A DNA stretch of 64,000 bases from WHSW01 sp963777775 (lineage in GTDB: Bacteria > Actinomycetota > Thermoleophilia > Solirubrobacterales > 70-9): the NCBI GenBank assembly GCA_963777775.1, contig CAVZRL010000009.1:1550001-1614000 (forward strand), in the 5' to 3' direction. The position numbers and the translations under genes were made by a program. Shown here in pieces: positions 44,916 to 52,636 of the stretch. The notes below the pieces were generated by a model. It saw only the letters and a program-made list of their open reading frames with translations. It did not search any database and was not told the DNA's origin. Each line of letters begins with the position of its first letter. The first letter of the stretch is position 1.

Positions 44916-45605
44916 ATGTGCGGTCGTTACACGCTCACCAACCCCGACCCCGCCCGCTTTCGCGCGCGCTTCGACATCCTCGAGTCTGTCGAGGCCGATG
45001 ACCCGCCGCGGTTCAACATCGCCCCGACCGATCCGGTGCTCGCGGTGCGCAGGTTCGGCGATCGGCGGGAGCTGGGCCGGCTGCGCTGGGGGCTCGTCCC
45101 CGGGCGCTGGGCCGAGAAGACGGGCACCCGGCCGCTGATCAACGCCAGGGCCGAGACCCTGCTCCGCCAGCCCGCGTTCAGCGAGGCGTTCCGCCGGCAA
45201 CGTTGCCTGATCCCCGCCGACGGCTTCTATGAGTGGCTTAGCGACGAGCGCGGCAAGCGCCCGGTCTGGTTCAGCCGCCTCGACGAAGGCCTGTTCGCCT
45301 TCGCCGGGCTGTGGAGCTCGCTGAGACGCGCCGAGGGGGAGGTCCTGCACAGCTGCGCGATCGTCACCTGCCCTCCGAACGAGCTCATGCGCCCGATCCA
45401 CGACCGCATGCCCGTGGTTCTCGAACCGAAGGCAGAGGCCGACTGGCTCGACCCCGAGAGCGAGCCCAGCGACCTGCTCGACCTGCTCCTGCCGGCCGCC
45501 GACGGGACGCTGGTCGCGCGCGAGGTCTCGGACCTGGTCAACGACGTCCGCGAGGACGGGCCGGCATTGATCGAGCCCCGCGAGCAGCAGCGGGCGCTTT
45601 TCTAG
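44916..45605 (+). CDS. yedK: SRAP-domain protein (HMCES/YedK-like)
   Basis: About 229 aa. I chose ATG 44916 so the protein begins MCGRY: Cys2, exposed after Met removal, forms the thiazolidine DNA-protein crosslink at abasic sites. Other family residues are FNIAPTDPVLAV (Asn), WGLVPGRWAE, INARAETL, CLIPADGFYEWL (Glu) and MRPIHDRMPVVL (His). Full length for YedK. Protects single-stranded DNA with abasic sites. Between a tRNA-Leu gene and a membrane protein; no operon. Confidence 0.93.
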   Translation: MCGRYTLTNPDPARFRARFDILESVEADDPPRFNIAPTDPVLAVRRFGDRRELGRLRWGLVPGRWAEKTGTRPLINARAETLLRQPAFSEAFRRQRCLIPADGFYEWLSDERGKRPVWFSRLDEGLFAFAGLWSSLRRAEGEVLHSCAIVTCPPNELMRPIHDRMPVVLEPKAEADWLDPESEPSDLLDLLLPAADGTLVAREVSDLVNDVREDGPALIEPREQQRALF

Positions 45606-45611
45606 GACGGC

Positions 45612-46151
45612 TCAGGCCGCGGAGGGAGTCGGGCCCGGCGCACTCACACCCTCACCGTGAAGCGGGCGCCCGCCCACCGGACGCTCCTCCTCCACCTGCC
45701 ACTCCTGGTAGAAGCCGATCATCGCGACGACGATCAGTAGCAGCTGAACCGGGACCAGGATTACGGTCAGCAGCCCGAGCAGGTCCTCCGGAAGGGCCGG
45801 CGAATCGAGGCCGTCCTTGGCGCGCGCAAACCATTCGGGCGCCGAGATCGCGGCGAAGATCGCGAGGATGATCGCCAGCGCTGCGGCGACCGGGAGCACG
45901 CCGCGGTTCCAGCGCGCGACCAGGATCGCGAACAGGATGTAAAGGCCGGCCCAGAGCAGCGACATCACCGCGACGTTGGCGCCCAGCAGCCGTTCCCAGC
46001 CGCCGATCGTGATGATGATCACCAGCGCGGCGCTGACCAGCAGGACGAAGGCGACGATCGCCTTCATCGTCTTCGACGAGGCCTTCTCGCGGTTCGGATG
46101 CCAGACCTCGTACCCGGCGCGGACGTCCGTCACGTGCATCCGCGCAAGCAT
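45612..46151 (-). CDS. hypothetical membrane protein
   Basis: About 179 aa (start ATG 46151 or 46139). Four hydrophobic segments: AIVAFVLLVSAALVIIITIG, VAVMSLLWAGLYILFAILVA, VLPVAAALAIILAIFAAISA and LLTVILVPVQLLLIVVAMIG. A cytoplasmic basic start (WHPNREKASSKTMK) and a Gly/Pro-rich C-terminal tail. No known family. Convergent with the SRAP gene; a tRNA-Leu gene lies 45 bp upstream on the same strand. Confidence 0.72.
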   Translation of the reverse strand: MLARMHVTDVRAGYEVWHPNREKASSKTMKAIVAFVLLVSAALVIIITIGGWERLLGANVAVMSLLWAGLYILFAILVARWNRGVLPVAAALAIILAIFAAISAPEWFARAKDGLDSPALPEDLLGLLTVILVPVQLLLIVVAMIGFYQEWQVEEERPVGGRPLHGEGVSAPGPTPSAA

Positions 46152-46195
46152 ATGCGCTTCCGCGGCCACCGACCAGGGGCCGAGCGAAGCGACGA

Positions 46196-46280
46196 TGCGG
46201 GCGGAGGGACTCGAACCCACACGCTCTTGCGAGCACCGGGACCTAAACCCGGCCTGTCTACCAAGTTCCAGCACGCCCGC
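46196..46280 (-). tRNA. tRNA-Leu (anticodon TAG)
   Basis: Acceptor stem GCGGGCG/CGCCCGC, anticodon stem CCGGG/CCCGG around loop TTTAGGT (anticodon TAG), long variable arm, T arm GGGTTCGAGTCCC, discriminator A. Reads CTA and probably other CTN codons. Confidence 0.93.
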
Positions 46281-46325
46281 AGGCCGTCCGCGATTGTAGG
46301 TGCCGCCACTAGACTCCAACCGCCC

Positions 46326-46399
46326 GGGGCAGTAGCTCAGCTGGTGGTAGCGCCGGTCTCCAAAACCGGAGGTCCCAGGTTCGAGTCCTGGCTGCCCCG
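46326..46399 (+). tRNA. tRNA-Trp (anticodon CCA)
   Basis: Acceptor stem GGGGCAG/CTGCCCC, D arm GCTCAGCTGGTGGTAGC, anticodon stem CCGGT/ACCGG with loop CTCCAAA (CCA), T arm CCAGGTTCGAGTCCTGG and discriminator G. All four stems fold. Confidence 0.95.
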
Positions 46400-46486
46400 T
46401 CGGCGCCGGCCGCGCAACTCGACGGCCGGGCGCGGGTTATCTGGGTCTAGCGCGCCGGCAGGGGCGCGCTAGTTTCTTGCGGCGAG

Positions 46487-47086
46487 ATGGCTCACGACTC
46501 GAAGCCGGTACGGCTGACAACGACCGCGGTGATCGCGCTCGCAGCGGTCCTCGGAGCGCTGCTCGCGGCGTCGACACTCAAGCCGCGCGACGACGCGCGT
46601 GCGAGCGCCGTCCGCGAGACCGCCTGCTCGGCGGCGGGCGAGCCCGCGTCGGAGGCATCCCGGCGACAGCTTCGGCGCTCCGTGCGCTGCCTGTTCAACG
46701 AGCAGCGCGGACTGCACGATCTGGAGGCATTGGCGCGCGACCCGAGCCTGCAGAAGGCCGCGCAGCGCCATAGCAAGGTGATGGGCGCGACCGAGTGCCT
46801 CGCGCACCGTTGCCCCGGTGAGGCCGGGCTGGAGGAGCGGGTTCGCAAGTCCGGCTACCTGACGGGCGCGAAGCGGTGGGCCTACGCCGAGAGCACGGGC
46901 TGCGCCCCGGACGCCGAGGCGATGGTGAACAGCTGGATGGCGACCGCCTTTCATCGCGTCAACATCCTCGGTCGCAAGTTCACCGAGCTCGGCGTCGGGA
47001 CGGTTGGCGACCGCGTCAAGAGACGCTGCCCGGCCGGCTACTCCACCTTCGCCGTCGTCGTCGGCTGGCGAGAGCCGACCGGATAG
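46487..47086 (+). CDS. secreted CAP-domain (CAP/SCP/PR1) protein 1
   Basis: About 199 aa. N-terminal anchor or signal (LTTTAVIALAAVLGALLAAS), then a CAP fold: RRSVRCLFNEQRGLHDLEALARDPSLQKAAQRHSK, MGATECLAH, WAYAESTGC, MVNSWMATAFHRVNILGRKFTELGVG. The first CAP His of the usual pair (xxxHxxH, in FSHQCS of the next gene) is present as CLAHRC. Cys pairs may form disulfides. Role outside the cell unknown. Followed by a paralogue. Confidence 0.88.
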   Translation: MAHDSKPVRLTTTAVIALAAVLGALLAASTLKPRDDARASAVRETACSAAGEPASEASRRQLRRSVRCLFNEQRGLHDLEALARDPSLQKAAQRHSKVMGATECLAHRCPGEAGLEERVRKSGYLTGAKRWAYAESTGCAPDAEAMVNSWMATAFHRVNILGRKFTELGVGTVGDRVKRRCPAGYSTFAVVVGWREPTG

Positions 47087-47179
47087 CGCCCGCCGTGGCG
47101 CGGCTGATGCGATCGTCCCGTCGTCCAGCTTTCGCCCGTCGGCTCAAGCGCCGGCGCCTGCGCGCCGACCGATCAACCG

Positions 47180-47764
47180 ATGGTGGTTCGGGGATGGCGC
47201 ACGTTCACGCTGCTCGCACTCCCCCTGCTGGCGGCGGGGTGGATCGGGGGCGCCGGTTCGCCTGCGCCCGTCGAGGCTCGAGGCGGCGGGGCCTGCAACC
47301 AGTGGGGTAACGCCGACCCGATGCAACTCAGCAACGGCGAGGCGCGAGCGGCGGTGCTCTGCCTCGTCAATCGCGAGCGCAACAGGGCCGGCCTGCGACC
47401 GCTCGATCGCGACCGGAGCCTGCAGCGCGCGGCGCAGCGACACAACGACCGCATGGTCGGTAGCGGCTGCTTCTCGCACCAGTGCAGCGGCGAGGCCGAC
47501 CTCGGCACGCGGCTGAAGAGCAGCGGTTACCTGCGCGGCAACCTGCGGCGCTGGGCCTACGGGGAGAACATCGCCTGGGGCATGGAGCGCCGCGGGACTC
47601 CGGCGGCCATCGTCGGTGCCTGGATGGGAAGCCCGCCGCATCGCGCCAACATCCTCAGCGCGTCGTTCCGCGAGCTCGGGGTCGGCTTCGCGACCGGCAG
47701 CCCGAGCCGCAAGCGCGATCCGGGCGGGATCTACACGATCGACTTCGGCGTCGCGGTCGGCTGA
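47180..47764 (+). CDS. secreted CAP-domain (CAP/SCP/PR1) protein 2
   Basis: About 194 aa. Signal peptide TFTLLALPLLAAGWIGGAGSPAPVEA, then VLCLVNRERNRAGLRPLDRDRSLQRAAQRHNDRM, CFSHQCSGE, WAYGENIAWG (the CAP E-N pair) and IVGAWMGSPPHRANILSASFRELGVG. A complete CAP domain with both His and both Glu of the cavity. Tandem paralogue of the previous gene, 93 bp downstream. Likely secreted; function unknown. Confidence 0.9.
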   Translation: MVVRGWRTFTLLALPLLAAGWIGGAGSPAPVEARGGGACNQWGNADPMQLSNGEARAAVLCLVNRERNRAGLRPLDRDRSLQRAAQRHNDRMVGSGCFSHQCSGEADLGTRLKSSGYLRGNLRRWAYGENIAWGMERRGTPAAIVGAWMGSPPHRANILSASFRELGVGFATGSPSRKRDPGGIYTIDFGVAVG

Positions 47765-47835
47765 GCGCCTTCGGATCCGCTCTCGCCCGATCAAGGGCTT
47801 CGTGAGGCTCTAGCCGGGACTATCATCGGCCTCGC

Positions 47836-47906
47836 GCGGGCGTGGTGTAACGGTTGCACAAGAGCCTTCCAAGCTCTCGGTGCCGGTTCAAGTCCGGTCG
47901 CCCGCT
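47836..47906 (+). tRNA. tRNA-Gly (anticodon TCC)
   Basis: Acceptor stem GCGGGCG/CGCCCGC, short D arm, anticodon stem AGAGC/GCTCT with loop CTTCCAA (TCC), T arm CCGGTTCAAGTCCGG and discriminator T. 71 nt as expected for bacterial tRNA-Gly. Confidence 0.94.
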
Positions 47907-47950
47907 CTCCCTTTCTGGGCCGCGACCATCCCCTACACTCGGCCGAACCA

Positions 47951-48024
47951 CGGGGCGTGGCGCAGTCTGGTAGCGCATTCGGCTGGGGGCCGAAAGGTCG
48001 CTGGTTCAAATCCAGTCGCCCCGA
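47951..48024 (+). tRNA. tRNA-Pro (anticodon GGG), island attachment site
   Basis: Acceptor stem CGGGGCG/CGCCCCG, anticodon stem TTCGG/CCGAA around CTGGGGG (GGG), T arm GCTGGTTCAAATCCAGT and discriminator A. Its last 55 nt (47970-48024) recur at 52637-52691 with four differences. Such 3'-end duplications are what tRNA-targeted integrative elements leave. Confidence 0.95.
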
Positions 48025-48116
48025 CTGGCGGGTAATCCCCGCGCCACCCCGCACAGCCACGAATCACGCGGCCTAGCGACTGAGGTTCGGGGCCGTGCGG
48101 AGCGGTTCGCGGGGAG

Positions 48117-48160
48117 TCTCCGATGCATTTTCGATGCACCCAGGGTCGGTGCGTCGGAGA
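48117..48160. repeat. long inverted repeat near the left end of the island
   Basis: TCTCCGATGCA (48117-48127) and TGCGTCGGAGA (48150-48160) are complementary at 10 of 11 positions, with GATGCA repeated in the loop. It sits about 90 bp inside the presumed left end. It could be an integrase arm-type site, a transcription terminator, or part of a decayed integrase gene. Confidence 0.45.
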
Positions 48161-48304
48161 TCGCCCCTGGTGGAGGCGCGATGGCCTGACTCCCTCGGCC
48201 AACGCCTCCCGGCGTCGACCGGCAACGGTCGCGATCCCTCCGCCCCGGTGACGGCTACATCGCCCCGAACGTGAAAGCGATCACGAGCGGAGACTGACTG
48301 AGGA

Positions 48305-48508
48305 TTCCCGTGGCGGTAGCCCCTGCGGGAAGCCCGGCCCGTTGCCGGGTGAACATCGGCCCTGTCGTTGGGGCCGGATGGTCAGGAGGATCGGTCCTGG
48401 TGGGAACCTCCTCCCGAGCTTGACTCCTGACCTGGTGCGTGACTCGGCCCGGCTCCGTTACCGAGCAGTTAGAGGCGCGTGACCACTCCCCCTCTCGGGG
48501 GGAGTGGT
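48305..48508. other. noncoding stretch with five consecutive stem-loops; possible structured RNA
   Basis: The 587-bp gap between tRNA-Pro and the first small gene has no convincing protein. Within it stem-loops follow each other: TTCCCG/CGGGAA (48305-48331), CCCGGC/GCCGGG (48333-48349), GGCCC/GGGCC (48358-48375), GGTCAGGAG/CTCCTGACC (48380-48432, perfect 9 bp), and ACCACTCCCCC/GGGGGAGTGGT (48482-48508, perfect 11 bp). The last hairpin could be a terminator. The arrangement suggests a small RNA or a leader for the three coupled genes that begin about 100 bp on; strand is not certain. Confidence 0.4.
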
Positions 48509-48611
48509 ACGCCCTCAACGCCTCTCCACCCCGAGCAGGAGGGGCCTACAGAAACCCGTGACCCCAGGAGGGAAATGACAACCGACAACCGACACAGAAT
48601 CAGGAGCAGCG

Positions 48612-48818
48612 ATGGAGTACGACTGGTACGACCTGTCCGCGATCCTCGCCCGCCGCGACTACAAGTTCGAGCCGGGCGACCTCGACTACGGCGCGACCGA
48701 GCCGCGAGACGCGCCGACCTGCCGCTGCGATCAGCCCGGCTACTACCTCGACCGCGACGACGGCGAGCTGCGGTGCTGGAAGTGCGGCGCCTGCCGGGCG
48801 ACTGCGGCGGCGGCATGA
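48612..48818 (+). CDS. small Cys-rich protein of the island
   Basis: About 68 aa, start ATG 48612 with CAGGAG five bases upstream. MEYDWYDLSAILARRDYKFEPGD is followed by PTCRCDQPGYYLDRDDGELRCW and KCG: a CxC...CxxC spacing as in a zinc ribbon or knuckle. Its stop overlaps the next ATG. Tiny coupled zinc-binding proteins like this are common on phages and integrative elements. Function unknown. Confidence 0.65.
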   Translation: MEYDWYDLSAILARRDYKFEPGDLDYGATEPRDAPTCRCDQPGYYLDRDDGELRCWKCGACRATAAAA

Positions 48819-48985
48819 CCGCGACGACGACGACCGACCCGGCGACAGACGCGGCGAGGATCGCGCGACTGACGACGTTCGCCTCCGACGTCCTCGACCT
48901 CGCCGACCGCCGCGCCGACCTCGACCTGCGCCGCTTGATCGACGACCTGCACGCCGACCTGATCCGAATGGAGGACGACCGATGA
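48815..48985 (+). CDS. small helical protein of the island
   Basis: About 56 aa, MTATTTTDPATDAARIARLT then FASDVLDLADRRADLDLRRL and LIDDLHADLIRMEDD. Predicted helical and acidic. ATGA overlaps at both ends with its neighbours indicate translational coupling in a three-gene operon. Not recognised. Confidence 0.55.
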   Translation: MTATTTTDPATDAARIARLTTFASDVLDLADRRADLDLRRLIDDLHADLIRMEDDR

Positions 48986-49377
48986 ATCCCCGAAGCGACC
49001 TCGACCCCCAAGACACCGACCGGCTCGCGCTGCTCGACCGGCTCGCCGACCGCGTCCCCGAGCTGGACCTGGAGCAGCACGAGGTCGAATGGCTGACCCT
49101 GCCCGACGGGGCCGAGGCGTTGATCGTGGACGGCGGCGGGCTCGACGGCGGCTCGGGCATCTACTTCGCCAACGCCGGGGAGGCCGTGCACGCGGTCGGG
49201 TCGCTGAACCCGATCGTCCCCGGTTGCGTCGGCTGCGTCGTGATCGAGCCGGACGGCACCCGACGCCTGGCCCCGCGCGGTGCCCGACCCGTTGGCGAGG
49301 CCCAACTAACGGAGTCCATGCCAGCCGACGTCTGGAAGCGACCGCCCCGAACCAGTTTCCTTAGCGCAGCGAGCTGA
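48982..49377 (+). CDS. hypothetical protein of the island
   Basis: About 131 aa, third gene of the coupled set (ATG in the previous stop). ALLDRLADRVPELDLEQHEVEWLTLPDGAEALIVDGGGLD and GIYFANAGEAVHAVGSLNPIVPGC suggest an alpha/beta protein. The last 20 residues (ADVWKRPPRTSFLSAAS) run into the 3' end of the convergent epoxide hydrolase by 17 bp and may be replaced sequence at a recombination joint. Function unknown. Confidence 0.6.
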   Translation: MNPRSDLDPQDTDRLALLDRLADRVPELDLEQHEVEWLTLPDGAEALIVDGGGLDGGSGIYFANAGEAVHAVGSLNPIVPGCVGCVVIEPDGTRRLAPRGARPVGEAQLTESMPADVWKRPPRTSFLSAAS

Positions 49378-50578
49378 ATGCGGCCCGGAGCTCCGCCGAG
49401 AAGAGCTCCGGCTGCTCCCAGGCAGCGAAGTGGCCGCCCTTCTCGACCTCGTTGTAGTGGAGGAGCTTCGGATACGCCTGCTCCGTCCAGCTGCGCGGCG
49501 CCTCGTACTGCTCGCCGGGAAAGACACTCACGGCCACCGGAATCGAGACGCCCTTGGCGTTGAAGAAGCCACCCTTGTATTCCCAATACAGACGGGACGC
49601 GGAGACACCCGTCTTCGTCAGCCAATAGAGCGTGATGTTGTCGAGGACTTCGTCACGCGTCAGTTCGCCCGTGGCGCTAGTGGTCCGGTCCAGGGCAGAG
49701 ACGATCGCGGCGGCCGGCTGGCCGTCAGCATCGTTGTGATCGAGAAGCCAGGCTGCCAGGCCGACGGGTGAATCCGCAATCCCGTACAGGGTCTGCGGCC
49801 GCGCGGCCATGTACAGGGCGTACTCGACTTGCTTGAACGTCCTCTCCAACTGCTGATACGCGCGTCGTTCCTCGGCTGAGAGGCCGGATGGCGGCGGGTC
49901 GCCGGCCTGGAGAGCCCGGTCGACGTCAGCCGGAACGGTGGCCGGCATGTTGGTGTGGATGGCGAGCAGACCCTCAGGTGCCTGCACGCCCATCTGGTCG
50001 ACGACAAACGCACCCCAGTCGCCGCCTTGGGCGACGTAGCGGGTGTAGCCGAGGCGCCTCATAAGCTCCGCCCAGGCTCGGGCCATCCGCTCGGGGCCCC
50101 AGCCGGTCGTGGTCGGCTTGCCGGAAAACCCATAACCGGGCATCGACGGGATCACCACATCGAATGCGTCCGATGCGTTCGCGCCGTCTGCCGTCGGATC
50201 GGTCAGTCGATCGATGATCTTCAGCTGCTCGATGATCGACCCGGGCCATCCGTGATTGACGATGAGCGGCAACGCGTCTTCGTGATCGGACTTGACGTGG
50301 ATGAAATGGATGTCGAGGCCGTCGATCTCGGTCATGAACTGCGGCAGGGAGTTCAGTTTCGCCTCGCACTTGCGCCAGTCGTAGTCCGTCCCCCAATAGT
50401 CGGCTAGCTCCTTAACCATCGCGAGCGGCACGCCCTGGGATTGATCCGCGACGGTCTCCTTCTCGGGCCAGTTCGTGGCCGCGATGCGTCGACGGAGGTC
50501 CTCCAGGGCCTCATCGGGAACGTCGACGTTGAAGGGACGGATGGCGCTGTCATCAACGGCGCTAGCTTCATGCGACAT
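49361..50578 (-). CDS. epoxide hydrolase (EHN domain plus alpha/beta hydrolase)
   Basis: About 405 aa. N-terminal EHN domain: IRPFNVDVPDEALEDLRRRI, WPEKETVADQSQGVPL, LADYWGTDYDWRKCEAKLN. Alpha/beta hydrolase core: PLIVNHGWPGSIIEQLKIID (oxyanion HGWPGS), the nucleophile in YVAQGGDWGAFVV, and GGHFAAWEQPELFSAEL with the catalytic His near the end. Hydrolyses epoxides to diols; many actinobacterial members detoxify xenobiotics. Base composition looks lower in G+C than core genes, consistent with transfer. Confidence 0.9.
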   Translation of the reverse strand: MSHEASAVDDSAIRPFNVDVPDEALEDLRRRIAATNWPEKETVADQSQGVPLAMVKELADYWGTDYDWRKCEAKLNSLPQFMTEIDGLDIHFIHVKSDHEDALPLIVNHGWPGSIIEQLKIIDRLTDPTADGANASDAFDVVIPSMPGYGFSGKPTTTGWGPERMARAWAELMRRLGYTRYVAQGGDWGAFVVDQMGVQAPEGLLAIHTNMPATVPADVDRALQAGDPPPSGLSAEERRAYQQLERTFKQVEYALYMAARPQTLYGIADSPVGLAAWLLDHNDADGQPAAAIVSALDRTTSATGELTRDEVLDNITLYWLTKTGVSASRLYWEYKGGFFNAKGVSIPVAVSVFPGEQYEAPRSWTEQAYPKLLHYNEVEKGGHFAAWEQPELFSAELRAAFSSLR

Positions 50579-50841
50579 TTGCCGGTCCTTCCCTCGGTGT
50601 GGGTCGGGACTCTACTCCCCGATCCGCCGCGTTTTCTTAGTGCTCACCGCTGGCTCACAGTCCCACTGACCGGCGGGCGCCGGAACGCAGAGTGACGCTT
50701 CTCGTCCTAAGCCGCAGCAATCGGCGGCTGGCCCACTTGCACTCCGCTCCTGGATCCACGCGGAAGCGGAACGGATAGCCTCTGCGGGCGAGCGTCGAGT
50801 CGGTCGCAGCGGCCGACGGCATTCCGATCGAAGGAGACGAT

Positions 50842-51375
50842 GTGAGTAAGCCGTTCAGACTCGGCGGATACGGAGCAAGCGCCGTTCTGGTGCTGCTCGG
50901 GATCGCGTGCATTGTCGTCGGCTTCCTCGGCCGCGCCGAGGTCAGTGATCGACTCCAGCAGGAACAGATCGTCGGCACGCCCGATTCCTCGATTGCCGGT
51001 GAGACCGTGGACACCGGAGGCGAGGCCAAGACATTCGCGGACACGATCCGCAAGCACACGCTCGAGGCCACTGGCGGCCTAACCTACGCGGAGATGCCGC
51101 GGGCGGTCTTTGTGGCCACCGACAAGCCGGTTCCCGAGGACCAGGTCGACCAGGCGCTGGCCTCGGGTAAAGCGATCGACAATCCCGAGCGGCAGATCTG
51201 GATCACCTCGACCGCCCTCAGCACGGCGCTCAATACGTCCTACTTCGCAGAGAGCGTTGCCACGTTTACGATCGTCGTCGGGCTCGCGCTGATCCTCGTC
51301 GGCATCGGCCTCCTGGTCCTCACGCGCAATGCCACCCGAGTCGAATCTCGAGCTGGCGCGACGCCCGCTGGCTGA
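50842..51375 (+). CDS. two-helix membrane protein of unknown function
   Basis: About 177 aa, GTG start with AAGGAG upstream. Hydrophobic segments at about 14-32 (AVLVLLGIACIVVGFLGRA) and 140-165 (TFTIVVGLALILVGIGLLVL) bracket a soluble loop with TFADTIRKHTLEATGGLTYAEMP, AVFVATDKPVPEDQVDQALASG and WITSTALSTALNTSYFAE. Looks like a small exported or membrane-tethered domain. No family recognised. The 264 bp between it and the epoxide hydrolase hold only likely promoters. Confidence 0.7.
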   Translation: MSKPFRLGGYGASAVLVLLGIACIVVGFLGRAEVSDRLQQEQIVGTPDSSIAGETVDTGGEAKTFADTIRKHTLEATGGLTYAEMPRAVFVATDKPVPEDQVDQALASGKAIDNPERQIWITSTALSTALNTSYFAESVATFTIVVGLALILVGIGLLVLTRNATRVESRAGATPAG

Positions 51376-51393
51376 GGGCGCTGACGCTCGCGC

Positions 51394-51660
51394 TCAGCGC
51401 CAACCCCGGTTACAGCGGGCGCAGGAGGGCCGGAGGTTGGCCAGGTAGTCGTCGCCGCCGGCGCCGATCGGGACGAGATGGTCGATATCGGTGGCAGGTC
51501 TCCCGCAGTGGACGCAGACGCGGCCGTATCGAGCGAAGACGACCTCCCGGAGAGTTCGCCAGCGTTTACCGCGAGGTCGGCGAAGCTGGCATTGATCGCA
51601 GCGGCTCCCCGATTCGGTCAGTCGGCCGCAACCGAGACACGGGCGCAGCATCAAAGCCAC
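51394..51660 (-). CDS. HNH endonuclease
   Basis: About 88 aa (GTG 51660, or ATG 51651). A Cys4-type N-terminal knuckle LRPCLGCGRLTESGSRCDQC, then the HNH core: FARYGRVCVHCGRPATDIDHLVPIGAGGDDYLANLRPSCARCNRGW with the DH, N and the CxxC pair of the betabetaalpha-metal motif. Typical of phage and mobile-element genes. It overlaps the preceding dehydrogenase by 10 bp at exactly the point where that protein is cut short. Confidence 0.88.
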   Translation of the reverse strand: MALMLRPCLGCGRLTESGSRCDQCQLRRPRGKRWRTLREVVFARYGRVCVHCGRPATDIDHLVPIGAGGDDYLANLRPSCARCNRGWR

Positions 51661-52472
51661 CCGAGCATCCGCACCGGCTCGAAGTAGATCCCGACGCTGT
51701 GGCAGTGCCCGCCGGCACCGAGCCGGCCGATGGCATCCGCCAGGCGCTCCGCGTGCGCGCTGGCGTCGATTAGGACGTCGAAGGCATCGGCGCGTTCCAG
51801 CTCGTCGTGCGACGCGACCGCCGTCGCGCCGTAGCCCTCGGCCACAGCGCGGCTCTCGTCGTCACTGTCGACGTAGACGGTACGGGCTGCGCCGAGCATG
51901 ACGGCCCAGCCCGCCGCCCACTGCCCGATCGAGCCGGTGCCGCCGAGCACCAGCACGCTGCCCTGCGCCCTGGTCGCGAGCGCGCGCGAAACACCTCCAT
52001 AGGCATCAGAGAGGTTGTCGGACGCGCTCGCGACCGAAGCGGGCGCAACGCCATCGGGCACCGGCACGAGGGCAGCTCCGAACGGGACGAGCACCAAGTC
52101 GTCGAACAGCCCGCCGAAGTCGCCGCCGAGCGGCAGGCCGTACATCGCAAAGCGCGGCACCCGCTCGCAATCAGCCATCCTGCCCTGCAAGCACGCAGCA
52201 CACACCGTGCAGCACGGATGCCAGGGCACCACGACCGTCGTGCCAGGGATGACGCCCGCGCTATCGCCGGAGTCGACCACCTCAGCGACGCATTCGTGCC
52301 CGATCGCGAACGGGGCCTGGAACGGCGTAGCACCGGCGATGATCGCGCGATCGAGGTCGCACGTCGTCGAAGCGACGGGACGCACGATCACCTGGTCGTC
52401 GGACTCGATCCTCGGCTCGGTGACCTCGCGGAACTCGAGTCGCCGGGGAGCAACGAATTCCAGGCGGCGCAT
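51651..52472 (-). pseudogene. zinc-type alcohol dehydrogenase, C-terminally truncated
   Basis: About 273 aa, where the family is usually about 340-360. Start ATG 52472 (MRRLEFVAPRRLEFREV). Zn-binding: ASTTCDLDRAIIAG and GHECVAEVVDSGDSAG; structural Cys: WHPCCTVCAACLQGRMADCE. Rossmann: SVLVLGGTGSIGQWAAGWAV. The protein stops after GGHCHSVGIYFEPVRMLGWL, so the last helix-strand units and the usual C-terminal ADH segment are missing. Its end lies at the HNH start. May be a remnant or a functional shortened form. Confidence 0.7.
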
Positions 52473-52588
52473 CCGCGCGATGCTCTCACAGGAAGCGCCG
52501 GCGCACAGCCTCGCGGGCGACCTCTCCGGCCGGGTGAGCTCAGGGTCCCATTCGAGGGCCCAATCTGCACGTAACCCAGCGGCACTCA

Positions 52589-52606
52589 CACGCCTGGACA
52601 GGCGTG
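52589..52606. repeat. perfect short hairpin near the right end of the island
   Basis: CACGCCTG, two bases, CAGGCGTG: perfect 8-bp arms 31 bp before the tRNA-Pro fragment. Candidate recombinase arm site or a terminator for an ancestral gene. Confidence 0.4.
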
Positions 52607-52636
52607 GACGGCACCCGGCGACACCACTATTCACGC

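Noticed and set aside
47791..48202. Leftward frames over tRNA-Gly and tRNA-Pro with sequences like GATGFEPATF and ATGLEPAP
   Set aside because: These are the well-known spurious proteins produced by reading tRNA genes backwards.
48305..48508. RNase P, tmRNA or a known riboswitch in the structured region
   Set aside because: None of their conserved cores (for example the RNase P GAGGAAAGTCC start or the tmRNA alanine acceptor) is present.
48479..48815. A longer start for the 56-aa island gene, beginning at ATG 48575 behind AGGAGGG
   Set aside because: That extension overlaps the Cys-rich gene in another frame and is Arg/Leu-rich noise; the strong AGGAGGG might instead serve a leader peptide, but I cannot support one.
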